Both the position numbers and the translations under genes were made by a program. From Patellaria atrata CBS 101060 (taxonomy: Eukaryota; Ascomycota; Dothideomycetes; Patellariales; Patellariaceae), in contig MU006094.1 of assembly GCA_010093705.1 (NCBI GenBank), positions 1,091,550-1,155,549 on the forward strand: a DNA stretch of 64,000 bases. Direction: 5' to 3'. This document shows positions 44,207 to 56,901 of this stretch, one piece after another (position 1 is the first letter of the stretch; the number at the start of each line of letters is the position of its first letter). Below the pieces are notes generated by a model. The model saw only the letters and a list, made by a program, of their open reading frames with translations, was not told the origin of the DNA and ran no database searches.

Positions 44207-46402
44207 TTTGGATAGATTTTCTAGTATTTTCTGATATAAATCAAGGAAATAACAAAGGAAATACAAAGGAAAAAAAGGAAAAAAAGAAGAAATTGATAGC
44301 TTGTTGGTTTGTTGTGTTGTTGTTTGGTGATGATGGAAAAAGATACTTTAGTACGATGAGAGAGTGGACTTTATACCTTTTCGTCGACCATAACGTCGCA
44401 TACAGTTTCTGATCACCACGGTACTCAGCCATGAGGGAGTAATATCGTGTCTTAGGCGAGTAGCACCTTACTCAGGTCGTCTGTTGTGCTAGCTGAGAAT
44501 CGGAGTAATCATCCCGACTCATTGATTCCATTGTCCTCGAGTGAGACGAGTTGCTGATTGGTCCCGTTGCATCTCGAAGCAGTCAGCATAGGCCTAAGTG
44601 CTCAACTTTGTCAGCAAAAAAGTGAATATGCAGTTAGAGTCGTAGTGAGGTCTTTGATCTTGGTGGAGGCCTTGCTCGGAGTTCGGGTGGCTCAGTAGGA
44701 ACTTTACAAGTGTGGAGGTGGCGGAGTGGAAATCAACTCCATATGGCCAACCTAAGGACTCTTGGCAGTTAGAAATCAACCTAATTATAGAATATGCTTA
44801 TAAGCTAACTTTAAGCTTAATCACAGCTCTGGAATCCTTAATCTTACGACTGCAACGTTTGTAGTACTGTAGTTGGACCCCAAAGCCACTCGACTGTCTC
44901 TGCGTAGTAGCTGAAGCTTCAACTCTGGTCGGATTACTGCGGATCAATCCGAACTGAGGGAGGACTATATGACCATTCTTGGTACTGTCTCAGCCTGGGA
45001 GCTTTCTTACTCAAAATTCTCTGCTCTGGATGTTAAGGCTAGCCAGTGCTACGGAATGCTGCAAATGCTGTTCATCAATGCTGCCGGTTTCTCTTTAAGA
45101 TCTCTTTGGAGAAAGATTATATGCGAGACTGCGGGTGTACTCAGTAAGGGTTACTTAAGGTATGGAATGTGTTATTCGGATATCGGCGGTAATGACCTTC
45201 TTTCATGCTAGATTGACACGAGATGAAAGAATAGCTCCACCACTTTGAATTCTCTAGAACAAACTTCCAAGGATCTCGTGTTCCCGAACCATGAAAACCG
45301 ATACCAACGTATCTGTTCTGAAAGGATATGTTCGACAAATGAGCCGCCGCTATGAAAACGGCGCCCAGATGTATGGCTTACTGTGCCTCCACTTCATCGT
45401 GACCTATAGATAGTCTGGAACTTATTTTTACTTTGTGGTTGCACGTTTTCAACGTGCTAATGGGGCACATACTTTATCTTTTTGATCACCGGATATATCT
45501 CCTTATGCAATATGCTGATTGGCCCCCTGTAACGGAGTCAACCCGTATCAATTTTTGAGTAAGAATCCTTTACTCTCAGCAGGCAGCCAGAGCGTGCTTC
45601 GAAGATAAAGCTTGCAGTGCACCCGGGGTGACCTAGGAATCCCCATTATCCTCGACGTGTTAGGTTCACAACACCAATCACACTGCAGTTACTCGGAGTT
45701 GAGACTTTGTCCGGGGGGAACGTTTTGAAACTTGACGACAGCTGGCGTCGGTTTCATGAATGGATCTGGGTTCTACCCAAAGCAACATACCTATTCTGAC
45801 GAAAGATAATTCGTTGGAGAGCCAAGTCATTTCTACGATAACGGAAACGAAATTGAGAGCACCCATCGTTTCTTCGTCCGAGTAGTCCGTAAGCCCTTCC
45901 CACACGTTTAGCTGCCATTCGTGTCTAATGCCGTCGCTAGCCTCTTCAAATGTTCTGAACCATTAACCCGAGGAAGATGCAGTCATCAGTGCCGCGAATT
46001 CCTGACATTCTCTTCACGTCTCTGATTGAGAGGATGTCCTCGTGTAATGAAGAATAACCTTTGCATACCTACCGCTTTCCCTTATAGAAACCGAAATGAC
46101 CTAGATATCGAGTTATTCCATTGCTTCCGCTGTCATGGAGAGACTTCCGGCAAAGTAGAAATAGACAAAGTAAACTGAAGAAGAGAAAAGAACGTTTCCA
46201 AAAGCAAAAGTTTGGTTTTCGGTGCAGACTGTTACATTAGACTCATGCTCAACGCACCATTACTGCAAGTGCGAACCCGCATGTCGTCATCTCTCATTTA
46301 TCATCAGTTGCTGCTCTACTTACATGTCTATGCATAGGTTCACCAATATTTCAACCGGACTTGATTGCTAACATACGCATAGGCGATAAATATGGCGTAG
46401 GA
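44207..46402. other. Gene-free stretch (2.2 kb)
   Basis: Contains the promoter of the secreted-protein gene (AT-rich, with A-rich runs at about 44260-44300) and otherwise no coding pattern, RNA gene or repeat. Confidence 0.35.
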
Positions 46403-48523
46403 TTAAGCATCCAAGTTGAGGTTTTCTAATAGCGCCTCAATCTTTCCCAGCAGAATCCGGTAATTCATTGCGTCTTCAGCGAACTCATCGTCAACAATGT
46501 CGCCGTCGATGGTACGGATGACGCCTTGAAAGTCGTCTGTAATTTGTAGACCGTTTGTTCTGGATGTTTGCCCGTTAGTAGTCGGTAAGCTAGACAAGAC
46601 ATCAACGCCTCCGTCATCCGTAATCTTCAGGTTGGATATATCTACAGGTTCATCGGAAGAGGAGGTAGCAAAGTTAGGATTGGCAGGGTTGAATTCCTCA
46701 TCCATCATCTCGTCAAGACCAGCATCTTCAAAGCGGAGCCGAAAGCGTTCAGAGAGGTAATAGCGAATACTACTCACAGTTAGAACCGTAGTCAGCTAAA
46801 CAAATATCTGATAAAATATTTGGACCTACTCGTCAATCAGCTCAACTGTGTCAGTCTCTTGTCGATGCTTGATGCGATTCGCACTCTCCCTGACTAGTTT
46901 CGCAAACTCTTCTTCATCAATATATCGTTCTAGTCGGTATGCGAGATATCTGGCACCAAATTCTTCTAATCGGTGCACTCTGGTATCCCATCCTGCTCGT
47001 ACCACGTCATAAATATCGATAATCTCCTCTATTCCGGTCTCTCCTCTCGGATTCTCTGCTTCTACAACTGATGCACTACCATTACCTAAGGTAGAGATGA
47101 TCACGGCAGCCTTCTGTTTCAGTTTCTCAATAAAAAGTAGATCCGCGGCGAAGAGAACGTCAATAGCTATATCTAGAGGAAATTCTGCTTTCTCCGTGTA
47201 TAGAAAATTTAGAATAACCTCTAGAACCTCTGGTGAACAATCAACAGGAATGATCTGTAAGTGGTCCGTTTCTTGAGCTTCTCTAAATCCAGACGAGAAC
47301 ATGGTAAGAAAGAACTCGGAACGCAACAGCATTGCGCGATGTACCGGGAACAAAACCGATTTCCTCGGTTTCCTTAACCTTGAGGGGGTTTGCAACTTAG
47401 CCATAGGTCCGATTGGAATACCATTGAGTGGCCCAAGAGTGTTCCTGACTACTGGCTGCGTAGCCAGGGTCTTTTTCTCATCTTCCTCTACTATATCTTC
47501 ATCGGCCCGCAAGAGGACGTCGGAAAATATTGCATTCTTTCTATCCCAACGCACACTGTTCACTTTATCCGAGTCTATATCAACCTTATGTTTTAAAATG
47601 TTGGTTCTATACCAATTTTCAAGCTGACCTCTACCGCGGTTTACCTCCTCTGTACGCCGCTGACGGCTGAGTCTACGATCACCACCTTCTAGAATATTTT
47701 CGAACAATCTTTCAGTCTCCAATTGCCTACTCAATCGATCTATTCCAGTGAGTATTTCTTGTTCTTCCTCACCATCACCAAGATCCACTGACACTTCGCC
47801 TAGGTATAGATGTCGAATCGCCACCCGAAACGACTCAGCCGGTAATGTATTTGGTAATCTCCAAGTATTTATTCCTGGTGCTGCCGCTAGTTTCTTTGCG
47901 AAATACGGTGACCTCGCTGAAAGTATGAATTTATGTAAATTGAAGGATTCATGGGCGGTGACGATGGATATGTCGGATGTCTTAGGATGTTCTAGAGACA
48001 ATAAGGATGTAATATGAGCTGCAAGAGGTTGTAGAGGGTCGGTGGACTTCGAATAGTCGTACGAGAGTAGGAGGTTACGGATACGATCGTTCAAAGCATT
48101 GTAAAGACAACGTTCTCCTTGGAAGGTATCACGTTCACAAAGCGCACCAGCCTCTAAAAGGAGCTGTACTACTTCATAATGCCCACAAAGACTAGCCTTG
48201 CATGTAGAACAGTCAGCGCATCCTTTCGTATCGCCAATGCGAGGACCGTTGTGTCGTATCGTCTGGTGTCACTGAGCACGGTTTAACGAAAGAGGACCTA
48301 CCAAGATAAGCGGCGTGTAATCAAATTTGTCCCTAGCATTAATATTCACACCTTCAGTAATCTTCTCCTGGCAGGTTTTGAGATCTCCCTTTCTACAAGC
48401 GTGACAAAATTCCGCGAAACTGGGACTGAGATCTAAGGGGTTATCATCCTTGAGTTTACCAGCAGCAATGTCTTGCTTTTCAGCATGTAAGGCCTCTTCG
48501 ATGTCGTATTTTTTGAAAACCAT
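46403..48523 (-). CDS. Ankyrin-repeat and double BTB/POZ protein (ABTB1-like)
   Basis: Three exons on the minus strand, 48302-48523, 46830-48196 and 46403-46769, give 651 residues; an acceptor three bases upstream of the last exon would add one Ser. The N-terminus has ankyrin repeats split by the first intron (FCHACRKGDLKTCQEKITEG, then INARDKFDYTPLIL, ASLCGHYEVVQLLLEAGA). A first BTB domain follows at about residues 145-220 (SDISIVTAHESFNLHKFILS, ARSPYFAKKL), then a linker, and a second at about residues 300-390 (VLFPVHRAMLLRSEFFLTMF, VILNFLYTEKAEF). This order matches ABTB1/BPOZ and the yeast protein YIL001W. BTB proteins often serve as Cullin-3 adaptors, so a role in ubiquitin ligation is inferred by family only. 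It is divergent to nimA, with 334 bases between the start codons. Confidence 0.9.
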
Positions 48524-48857
48524 TATGATAGGAACAGTGAATAAAAGGAATTGAAAGGTAGAGTGGAAAGAAGTAAACGGAGTGGCAATTATTCAATATT
48601 TGATGTAGGAGTTATCGGAAATAAATATCTTATCTAATCGTGATGTGGCTTTGAGGGTCTAAACCAAGGATGGTGTAGCGTTGGTTGGCTGTGTTGCCCT
48701 GGACAACGTCTGCAAATCAACACAACTTTAACCGCTGGTACTGTACCTTGCTTACTTGAACCTACAACATTACACCTACGTACACTTTTCTCGCAACCTT
48801 TACTATGCGCAAATAATAGTAATTGACTAACACAGATACTTCTCTACATATACAAAG
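48524..48857. promoter_or_regulatory. Shared divergent promoter of the ABTB1-like gene and nimA
   Basis: The 334 bases between the two start codons must hold both promoters. I see no clear TATA box on either side. Confidence 0.5.
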
Positions 48858-51242
48858 ATGACAGACGAAGATAAGTACGAAGTTCTGGAAAAGATTGGTG
48901 GGTGTTCCTCTCATCCCATTCAGAGTAACAATTACTAATTGGGTGTAGGACATGGTTCCTTTGGTATCATACGCAAAGTACGAAGAAAGTCGGATGGCTA
49001 CGTAAGATCCAGTCCCAAACAATTGCTTCCCCATCCTAACATCATGTTCAGATATTATGCCGCAAAGAGATTAGTTATGTCCGAATGTCGCAAAAGGAAC
49101 GTGAACAATTGCACGCCGAATTATCTATTCTCAAAGAGCTCCGCCACCCAAACATTGTTGCATACTACGAGCGCGAACACTTAAAAGCATCACAAGATTT
49201 GCATCTCTATATGGAATACTGCGGGAATGGTGATCTTGGTCAACTGATCAAGAATCTCAAAGTTAAAAATCAATATGCAGAGGAAGCTTTCGTCTGGAAT
49301 GTGTTTTCCCAGCTGGTGACCGCACTGTACAGATGTCATTATGGCGAGAATGCTCCAGAGCCTGGTGCTAGGATTATGGGGTTGGGCAACAATGCGAAGC
49401 CTTCCAAGAAAAATGTCAATTACATGATCCTTCATAGGGATCTTAAACCTGAGAATGGTCAGTATTCACCAGACGCCCGAAGACTGACCCTTGATTCTAA
49501 TGCTCCTTTTAGTGTTTCTAGGCGAGGACAATTCAGTCAAACTTGGTGACTTTGGTCTTTCCAAGATTCTAGCATCCCACGATTTCGCTTCAACATACGT
49601 TGGTACACCATTTTATATGTCCCCAGAAATTTGTCAAGCAGAACGATACACTCTCCAATCAGATATATGGTCGCTTGGATGCATCATTTATGAACTTTGC
49701 GTGAAGGAACCGCCCTTCAATGCACGGACCCACCTAGAGCTAGTTCAGAAGATTCGAGCTGGCAGGGTGGATCGCAAACTTCCATCCTGCTACTCACAGG
49801 AGCTTCAGAAGGTCGTCGATAGTTGCCTTAAAGTCGATTCACGCTCTCGTCCAGACACTGCGCAACTGCTCAACCTACCAATCGTCAAGCTCATGCGGAA
49901 AGAGGAAGAAGTTGTTCGTCTTGGCCAGAAGTTGAAGAAGGACCAGGAAGTTGCAGAGACCATGATACGAGAGGCGAATGAAAAAGTAGGGAGGTTTGAG
50001 ACAGAGAAAGAGATGATCCGTGAACAGGTCACTAAGGAGATAGATGCAATGCTTCGACGTGAGTGGGAGGTCAAAGCACGATTGGAAATCGACCGTCAAG
50101 TCTCAGCGGAGGTCGAACGCCTTCGAAAGATGTTTGATACAGAGCTGAGCAAACGTTTGGCGGAAGAGACCGAGAAGATCAAAGCATCAATGGCTACCGA
50201 GCCCGAACAGCCAGAAAGGTCATCAACCCCCACCCATGACTATCTACATCCTGGAGCATCTACGAGCACATCTGGAGAACCATCAGATTGCCCGTCCACT
50301 ACAGATCTTAGCGAACTATCTTTAGATTCCCCCGTGATACGACAAGCAAAGCCTCCTAAGAGGAGTACACGTACACCGTTTGCTCGTGCGCAGACTATGT
50401 TTGCCGCACAAGTTGCCCCTTCGCCGATGGACGTACATATGTCCTCACCTTCGCCTGTTTCAAAGTCTATCGCAGGACTATCGCTCTCACCGAGACGTCA
50501 TGAGGGTGAACGAGGTGAAACTTCGTCAGATCTGTTTCAACAGCCACCACCTCGCTTGGCGGCTAGAAACATATTCGCAGCTGCAAATGCACCAGAAAGA
50601 AAATGGGAACCAACGAATGCTTCCGATGTAGATGGCCTGGATGCCGATGTTGAGGACGACGATGATGATATTTTACCTGCCCTACCAAGTCCCACACGCA
50701 TAAAGATGGAAAATGACCCCTTTAAGGTGCTTGCTACTACTAGGCCAGGATTCTCAAGACAAAAGACACTTCCTCAGCGCCTTGGGAGTACCCCTCACCT
50801 TTTCGCTCCATCCAGCCAGCAAGTCGCAGCACCTAGGATGAAACAACAGAGCGTGGTCCCTGTGGTAAGTCCCGGAAGGCGGAAAAATAAGACGTTGGGT
50901 CCAGTTGAGGCGACAAGCCCAACTCGCAAAGAGCTACTGAAACCCAGACAGGGAAATGCTTTCAAGAGCAAAGTTGGCATGTTAGATAAAGATCCAATGC
51001 TCCGGGCTGCTATGCGAAACAACCAAGTCCAAGGCCGGACGTTAATTGAGTTGGCGCAAGCACGTACAGCATCTTCAATTTCTCAGGACCATGTTGATAG
51101 TGACACAGAGAAAAAGAGCTTCGGCAGTGTCGGAAAGGAGATCGGGTTCGCAGCGAACGTTGCGACATGGGATCCAGAGACAGATGAGATGCCGAGTCCC
51201 TTCTTAAAGAGGACGAGAGATATGAGGACAATCGTGAGATGA
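48858..51242 (+). CDS. nimA: NIMA-family mitotic serine/threonine kinase
   Basis: Four exons, 48858-48897, 48949-49001, 49052-49457 and 49513-51242, give 742 residues. The kinase domain begins at once (DKYEVLEKIGHGSFGIIRKV, the Gly-rich loop), then the lysine in ILCRKEISY, the catalytic loop HRDLKPEN, DFG in KLGDFGLSK, the activation segment ending GTPFYMSPE, and DIWSLGCIIYEL. Before HRD there is a fungal-type insertion (GENAPEPGARIMGLGNNAKP). A coiled coil follows at about residues 300-400 (EEEVVRLGQKLKKDQEVAE and onwards), then a disordered tail rich in Ser/Thr-Pro sites with an acidic patch (DADVEDDDDD). This is the layout of Aspergillus NIMA and Neurospora NIM-1, needed for mitotic entry; the yeast relative is Kin3. 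Stability control through the tail is known for NIMA and is inferred here. Confidence 0.95.
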
Positions 51243-51939
51243 TTACTACAGTAATACTTGGCTATATGTGTTATGGATTGGATGTTTTGGCACGACCGCC
51301 TTCCCTATGTTGCGGGTTTGTACGGCACGTTAGGCGTTTTGGTGTTGGAAAAAGGGCTTTGGAGGCCGTACTGGTATATGGAGCGCCCTTCCATGACTAT
51401 AAATGTATATATGGTACGAAAATTAAGAATTCATCAATTAGTTGTATTTTGGTTCGCCGTACTGTACTCTGCTCAGCCCTATTACGGTGGAACTTCAATA
51501 TTCCCGTACGCGCACGGGCCAATGTATTTTCTAGCACAAGCAAACAAACGGAACCTGTACGGTCAACATCAACAACCCATACGCTACCTTGAGTACACAA
51601 CCCCCATTACCTTTCACCCACCAAATTCCTTTAGTGTTAAATACTTTTATACCCTTCATAATGAATCACTCCTTTAGAGGGGGCATGCAGGTTCATGCAG
51701 TACCTGAGAATGAACGCGCATATGATTCAACAGGAAAACAGCTACCATGGGCTATTGAATACGCTGAGTATGGTTTTCACTTATATTGTTAACTTGCTAC
51801 TGTCTCCTCAGCAATCTTCTACTTTAGCCCCACTCTGTGCGACTGCTGTTTGCTCCTCCGTTTTCTTTCACAGCAGTCTGTTCTTTCCTCCCTTCACCAA
51901 CTTCTTCTGTCACCATCGTCCTCAAAAATTACCAAAAAT
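51243..51939. other. Intergenic stretch between nimA and the nucleoporin gene
   Basis: The left part is the nimA 3' flank. The segment from about 51800 is pyrimidine-rich and is the likely leader of the next gene. No other gene is supported. Confidence 0.4.
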
Positions 51940-53247
51940 ATGAACGGAAACACAAAGTTCGAAATTACAATCAGAGACTCGGATTTTCTAGCTATGGCTG
52001 ACATGCCTGGCTTTACTAGTGATCCAAATCCTCGTCGAGTCCCCCGCGAGACCGGTTCCTTCGGTAGACCTACGAGGAAACCGCGATCGATGTCACGAAG
52101 CAAGACGGGTACGCCAGCAAGAGGAAGTAAAGAAGATCTAGCAAAACTCGAGCACCAGAGGGTCATAGATGACATAATCACGGCTTCAAAAGCTGACCTT
52201 GCGAAGGAAAATGCGCGGAAACAGACGACAGCAATTGCACCAGCTCCGCTTGGTGAAAGTACGAATGCCGTAAACGCATTACTCCCTACACAGACAGCAC
52301 CTGTGGGAGAACCTGTTGAAGTTATACTATATGGATTCGGATCAGAAGCACAATGGGCCGCTATCGCATTCTACGAGCGTGTTTCTGGAGGGGTTATTCT
52401 CGAAGACTACGATCGCGAACCTCCGTCAGCACGATACGACATGTCATTGAGTCTAGGCCGACAAGCTGCACAACGATCTCTCTCCCAGGCTGCACTGCGT
52501 AAAAAGAATGCATACATGGGAGGTGACCACTGGATTAAAGTAACCTTCGACAGCGCCCTAGCAGCAGATCAAGCATGCTACTGCTCACCACATCGCATCG
52601 AACATTACCTTGTCACTGCCGAACGCTATCGTGGTAAAGGACCAGAACGAGATACAGTTGTCTTTGCCTCAATGGGTCAAGCGAATGGAGCAAGCTTGAC
52701 TGGATCACCGTCCCGGGTCTCATCTACCACACTTCAAGCTGGTACCTCACCCACATCATCCGCAACGGCTTCCTCGGCGACCGCCACGGTCACAGCAACC
52801 TCTTCAGCAACATACGCTGCGGCGACTCACCCTCAACAACGCCGACCATTCGGTCATTCCACCCTTCCCGACGACCACCCGCTCAATCAACTTTCTACTC
52901 CTGGCGCTCCCGCACTCTCCACCACCGGCAAGAAAGCTCGCCCAGATATGCATTCAGCATCGTTAGTTCAACCCCCACCACTCAAGGTTCGAGGTGCAAA
53001 GCGCGCCGTTCTCCTTCCCGCCGACCAAGCCCTTCTTCCCGTTGCACCTCGCTGGCAACAGACAATTAAGAATATCCCCCTTGTTGGATTGTTGTTTGGT
53101 GGTGGAAGTGAGTTCATTGAAGCTCAGGTACCAAGGACCGCCGATGGAGGATTGGACTGGGCAAAAGCGGGTTGGTATTGGACCTTCTGGGGATACGCCG
53201 ATCGTCTGCTCGGGACGGATTTCTGTGGATTGAAGGAAGATGAATAA
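51940..53247 (+). CDS. NUP53: Nup53/Nup35-type nucleoporin
   Basis: A single-exon gene of 435 residues, starting at the ATG at 51940. A basic, Ser/Arg-rich N-terminal part (GRPTRKPRSMSRSKTGTPAR) precedes a Nup35-type RRM at about residues 125-230: VEVILYGFGSEAQWAAIAFY as the first strand and helix, GGVILEDYDREPPSARYDMS, and YMGGDHWIKVTFDSALAADQ as the central strands. The spacing and the lack of RNP aromatic motifs fit the nucleoporin type, a protein-dimer module, rather than an RNA-binding RRM. A low-complexity Ser/Thr/Ala part follows, and the C-terminus ends WYWTFWGYADRLLGTDFCGL, the amphipathic, membrane-touching tail expected of Nup53. Family members sit in the inner ring of the nuclear pore next to Nup170 and Nup192 homologues. 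The identification is by pattern and good but not certain. Confidence 0.78.
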   Translation: MNGNTKFEITIRDSDFLAMADMPGFTSDPNPRRVPRETGSFGRPTRKPRSMSRSKTGTPARGSKEDLAKLEHQRVIDDIITASKADLAKENARKQTTAIAPAPLGESTNAVNALLPTQTAPVGEPVEVILYGFGSEAQWAAIAFYERVSGGVILEDYDREPPSARYDMSLSLGRQAAQRSLSQAALRKKNAYMGGDHWIKVTFDSALAADQACYCSPHRIEHYLVTAERYRGKGPERDTVVFASMGQANGASLTGSPSRVSSTTLQAGTSPTSSATASSATATVTATSSATYAAATHPQQRRPFGHSTLPDDHPLNQLSTPGAPALSTTGKKARPDMHSASLVQPPPLKVRGAKRAVLLPADQALLPVAPRWQQTIKNIPLVGLLFGGGSEFIEAQVPRTADGGLDWAKAGWYWTFWGYADRLLGTDFCGLKEDE

Positions 53248-56078
53248 GGTAATAAATCTATGGGAGTTAGAAACGATAGTAATTTTTCAGGAACACGACT
53301 GCCCTTAACCTAAGGACCATTAGATGACAGGTTGGGTATTCCGTTCGATCCTAATCACAACGATCTCGTGTTAAGGTACTTTCTCACTTGGCTTAGAAGC
53401 TTTCATTGGGAACAGATGTAAGGGAAGGTTCGGCGGATATATTGTCCACGTGACTAGAGCTCTTCCGGTTCTTTTTCACTGAACCCTTCAGGGTGTTCCA
53501 CAACTGTATCGATCTTTGTTAAAATGGACCTGCAGGACATGAGCATTGGGATGGCGTTGGTATACCCAGGATATCATGTCCAAGTAATTAAATACTTCTC
53601 TTTCCATCAAAATAAAAGATGTTTCTTCATACATGGTCTGTGCTCCTGTTCCTCGGTATAACATAACTATTCTCCTCCCATTCTCTTTTCAAACTTCAAC
53701 AAGAGGTACAGTAGCATTCGGGCAAGTGTGAACTGCATGTAAATTTCTCATTGATGCTTGGTCTGCTGTTGCCGGTCGGGATATGATGATTAATCAATTC
53801 TCTTCCTTTCTGGCCCGGAATTGGAAGGGAAGAAGTGATGCGGGTAGGACTAAGTGGTGATACTGATTTGCACTAGCACCAAAGGGAAGTTAGAGAATGT
53901 TGGTGAAGAAGTAAGTAGTGGTGAGAATCACCAAGCAAAAGAGATGTTCTATATCACCGTACTCACTCACTTCCTCGCTATCTTTCATATCACCATCTGC
54001 CCAGGAGATGTTCAACAAAATGGCTTTTGAACAGGGAAGCAGGGGATCCACCACAATACGTGGATGATGCCTCTCGTTCACACCTTGATCTAAGGGATAT
54101 CAGTCCCAGGAACGCTCTCCCCGATAATCGGCCCCGGAGCCTCAAGGAGAAGCTAAAACAGTAGGGACAATGCCTACTCATCCCCACAATGAATTAGCAG
54201 CCTTCGAATGTGCTTTGAGAGGTGAAGAGCTTGCACTGGTTTAAAAGAAGAGAAGAGGAAAGGAAGAAACAAAGGTTCATTTATATTCGATCGACCCACA
54301 CTATTCATGACCGATCCAGGAGCATGCTGATGTCCGTATGATGTCTCATGTCAAGAAGACGTTACGTACGCAGACTTACCATATCATATGGACGCTTGCA
54401 GTGTGAGAAGGAAAGTGATACTAGCAAAGAGCGGGGAGGCACAGAGGATTAGGGGTATATAAACTCCCTTCTCTAGGAATAGACGAAGTAGATCAGACAA
54501 TCTTTTACTCTCTTTGAAAGATATGTACCTTAATCATGAGGTATTCATCATTCATTGTGTCTGTCCGGGCCCGTCCGGTAGTTGTTCTACGTTTGACTGC
54601 TAGGCATCCGGCATTTGCCCTGCGTCTTCCACTTCATTGGATCGTTACTGGGTCTCTTAAGTTTACGAGGAGTTCTGGGTTGGAGGAATGGTGATGAGTG
54701 GCAATGTCAGTGGTATTCACTGGTCAGTATCCGGCCCTGAAATTTGCTGCGATTTTAATGGCAAGAGGGAATGATAACGAACCACAGTCCACACCGGTGA
54801 TGGATAACACCATTACAGTTCGCGATATTCCCTCGGGTACTAGTCCGAAGTCCAACTGAGCTCTTCCGAGCAGAATAACTTGCACATACACAGGGAATTG
54901 TTCTCCCCGCAAGAAACAACCACAGGCACACAATGGTCGATATACTCCGTCATGTACTTTCTCCTTCCCTCGGACAGCTGGCCGTTAAGATATCAAGGAG
55001 AGACAGAAATGAGCGAGGCTTTAAGCTAGAGAAGCTTACCCCCTACCATATATCTGACGGAAAAGGTGAGTAGTCGATCATACGTCGTATCATACAGATG
55101 CCAGCTCATCTCGTAGGCCTCATGGAATTATTCCACCAAACATTTCTAGCAGTACTTTACTTTAAATCATCATCTTGCTCTCGATATCTTCGCTTTTTGC
55201 TTTTTGCTTCATACCTCGGAAACCGAGACTCAATATAGATGGACCCATAATGGACATTTTCCGAGGAAACACAAGCACCGCAATCGACGGTACTCACTTC
55301 TTCCGACCTGGCATTTTCCTTTATGAAGTCGACTATGCTAAATGTTGTGGGAGCTGCTCACGCAACTCAAGATTCTTTCTCCCAGCTCTTTCATGGGCCC
55401 AAGGGGGCTATGGAGAATAATGACGAGACTGACGAATTATCTACTTGATCTTCGGCCTTGGGCAGTTATCATGCTGCTATTGTTATGAATAGCAACATTC
55501 TTGGATACCAGTGTTAGACGTGAAGGGTGCTGAATAATCGAGATAATCGCTTGATTTCTATCTATCTACTGAAGGAACGTCAATATATACCGAAGAGCTA
55601 CAGAGAACACGTATCCAAATCTCAATATAGCTAATAGTCGTTGAGATATCTGTTGAGATAGTGGAGTCGTTTGAGGACGAAACAAATATCGAAAACAGGT
55701 AACTTTTGAAGATAGACTTTTGGTGCTCCATACTACTCCGTGGCTGACAGCTGACAGATAGCTGACAGATCCACCAAAGGGCCCATACTTCAACATCATC
55801 ATCTATTAAAGACAAGTACCATCATCATCAACTAAAACCGGCATCTTCAAAGACAAAAGAACAAACACAATGACGCCCTTTACTCGATTACGGTAAAAGT
55901 CGAGGGCATACCTCTGTTCCGTTGGCCACAGGACCGCAATACCCCATCTCTCGAAGCAGAACACCGCAATACCCGTTTATTTCTCTATCGTAGCCCCAAC
56001 CGAAATGATTCGCCTTTTCTTGTCAACTCTGCGGTTTACCCCAAATCATCGAGGGTCCCGCTAATTCCGCTCGTATTC

Positions 56079-56286
56079 AGTTGATAGATAGTTCCATGTG
56101 GATTGAACTGATTTAAAATCAGTCGGAGGCAGTGTAGAAGAAGTTTTAAATACCCCAAAAACCAAATCAAACTCATCACGTCATCCAGAGCGCCGGCAAT
56201 GCTCCTCAAATTCTACTGATAGACAGCTCCAAGCAGATTGAACTGATTTTAATTCAGTCGAAGGTAGTGTAGAAGAGGTTTAAATA
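56079..56286 (+). repeat. Imperfect direct repeat of about 70 bp with a palindromic core
   Basis: Two copies, about 56079-56150 and 56214-56286, share TTGAACTGATTT, a CAGTCG-A/G-AGG segment, AGTGTAGAAGA and TTTAAATA in the same order. The core ACTGATTTAAAATCAGT in the first copy is almost perfectly palindromic; the second copy has ACTGATTTTAATTCAGT. They could be solo remnants of a small transposon or duplicated binding sites. Confidence 0.7.
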
Positions 56287-56875
56287 GACAAATACTGTTA
56301 ACCGGCATGATCTTCTGGCCATCTGCTACGTCACGACATAAGACAAAGGAGCGTCAGTCACGTTCGTCTGAGGTATCACAGTGGAGTATTGCGGACCAAA
56401 CTAACTAAAATCCCCCGGTGGTAGCATATAACCCCCTCTCCCTCACTCTGCCATCTTTCCAAGGACATCTTCACTCAACTCTCTCGGCGGGAAAGAGCGG
56501 GAATAGGAATACCCGAGAGGGTACCCGACCAGATAACCGCTTCAGTGTGCTTGAATTTGAGGTGGTAGCAGCGCAAGCAAGCGCCATTGGTGTCCGTCAT
56601 CCAAAAATTCAATCGACATTGGGCGGCGTGGGAAGCGGGGTTCGTGGAAACAAACCCGTAGAGTGAGAGAGTGAGGGAGTTGGAAAGGGGGATGGTTGGA
56701 TGGGGGTGGTGATGATGACGACAATGATGAGAAGCACGAGTTTTGGAAAGAAACGTGTATCATCGTCCCCAGTGAACCCTAGAAACATAAGGGGAGGAGC
56801 CATTTACGTTGTGGAAGGAGAGAAGGAGGGAATAAACTGGTTTTTGTACACCTTGTCTTCACGACTGAAACGTGT

Positions 56876-56901
56876 AAGTGTGTGTGTGTGTGTGTGTGTG
56901 T
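56876..56901. repeat. (GT)n microsatellite
   Basis: About twelve GT units in a row on the + strand. Confidence 0.9.

Noticed and set aside
43466-44215. A 249-codon open frame on the + strand
   Set aside because: It is exactly antisense to the secreted-protein gene, is built of Val/Gly/Asp/Glu-rich low-complexity sequence, and arises from the regular codon use of the real gene.
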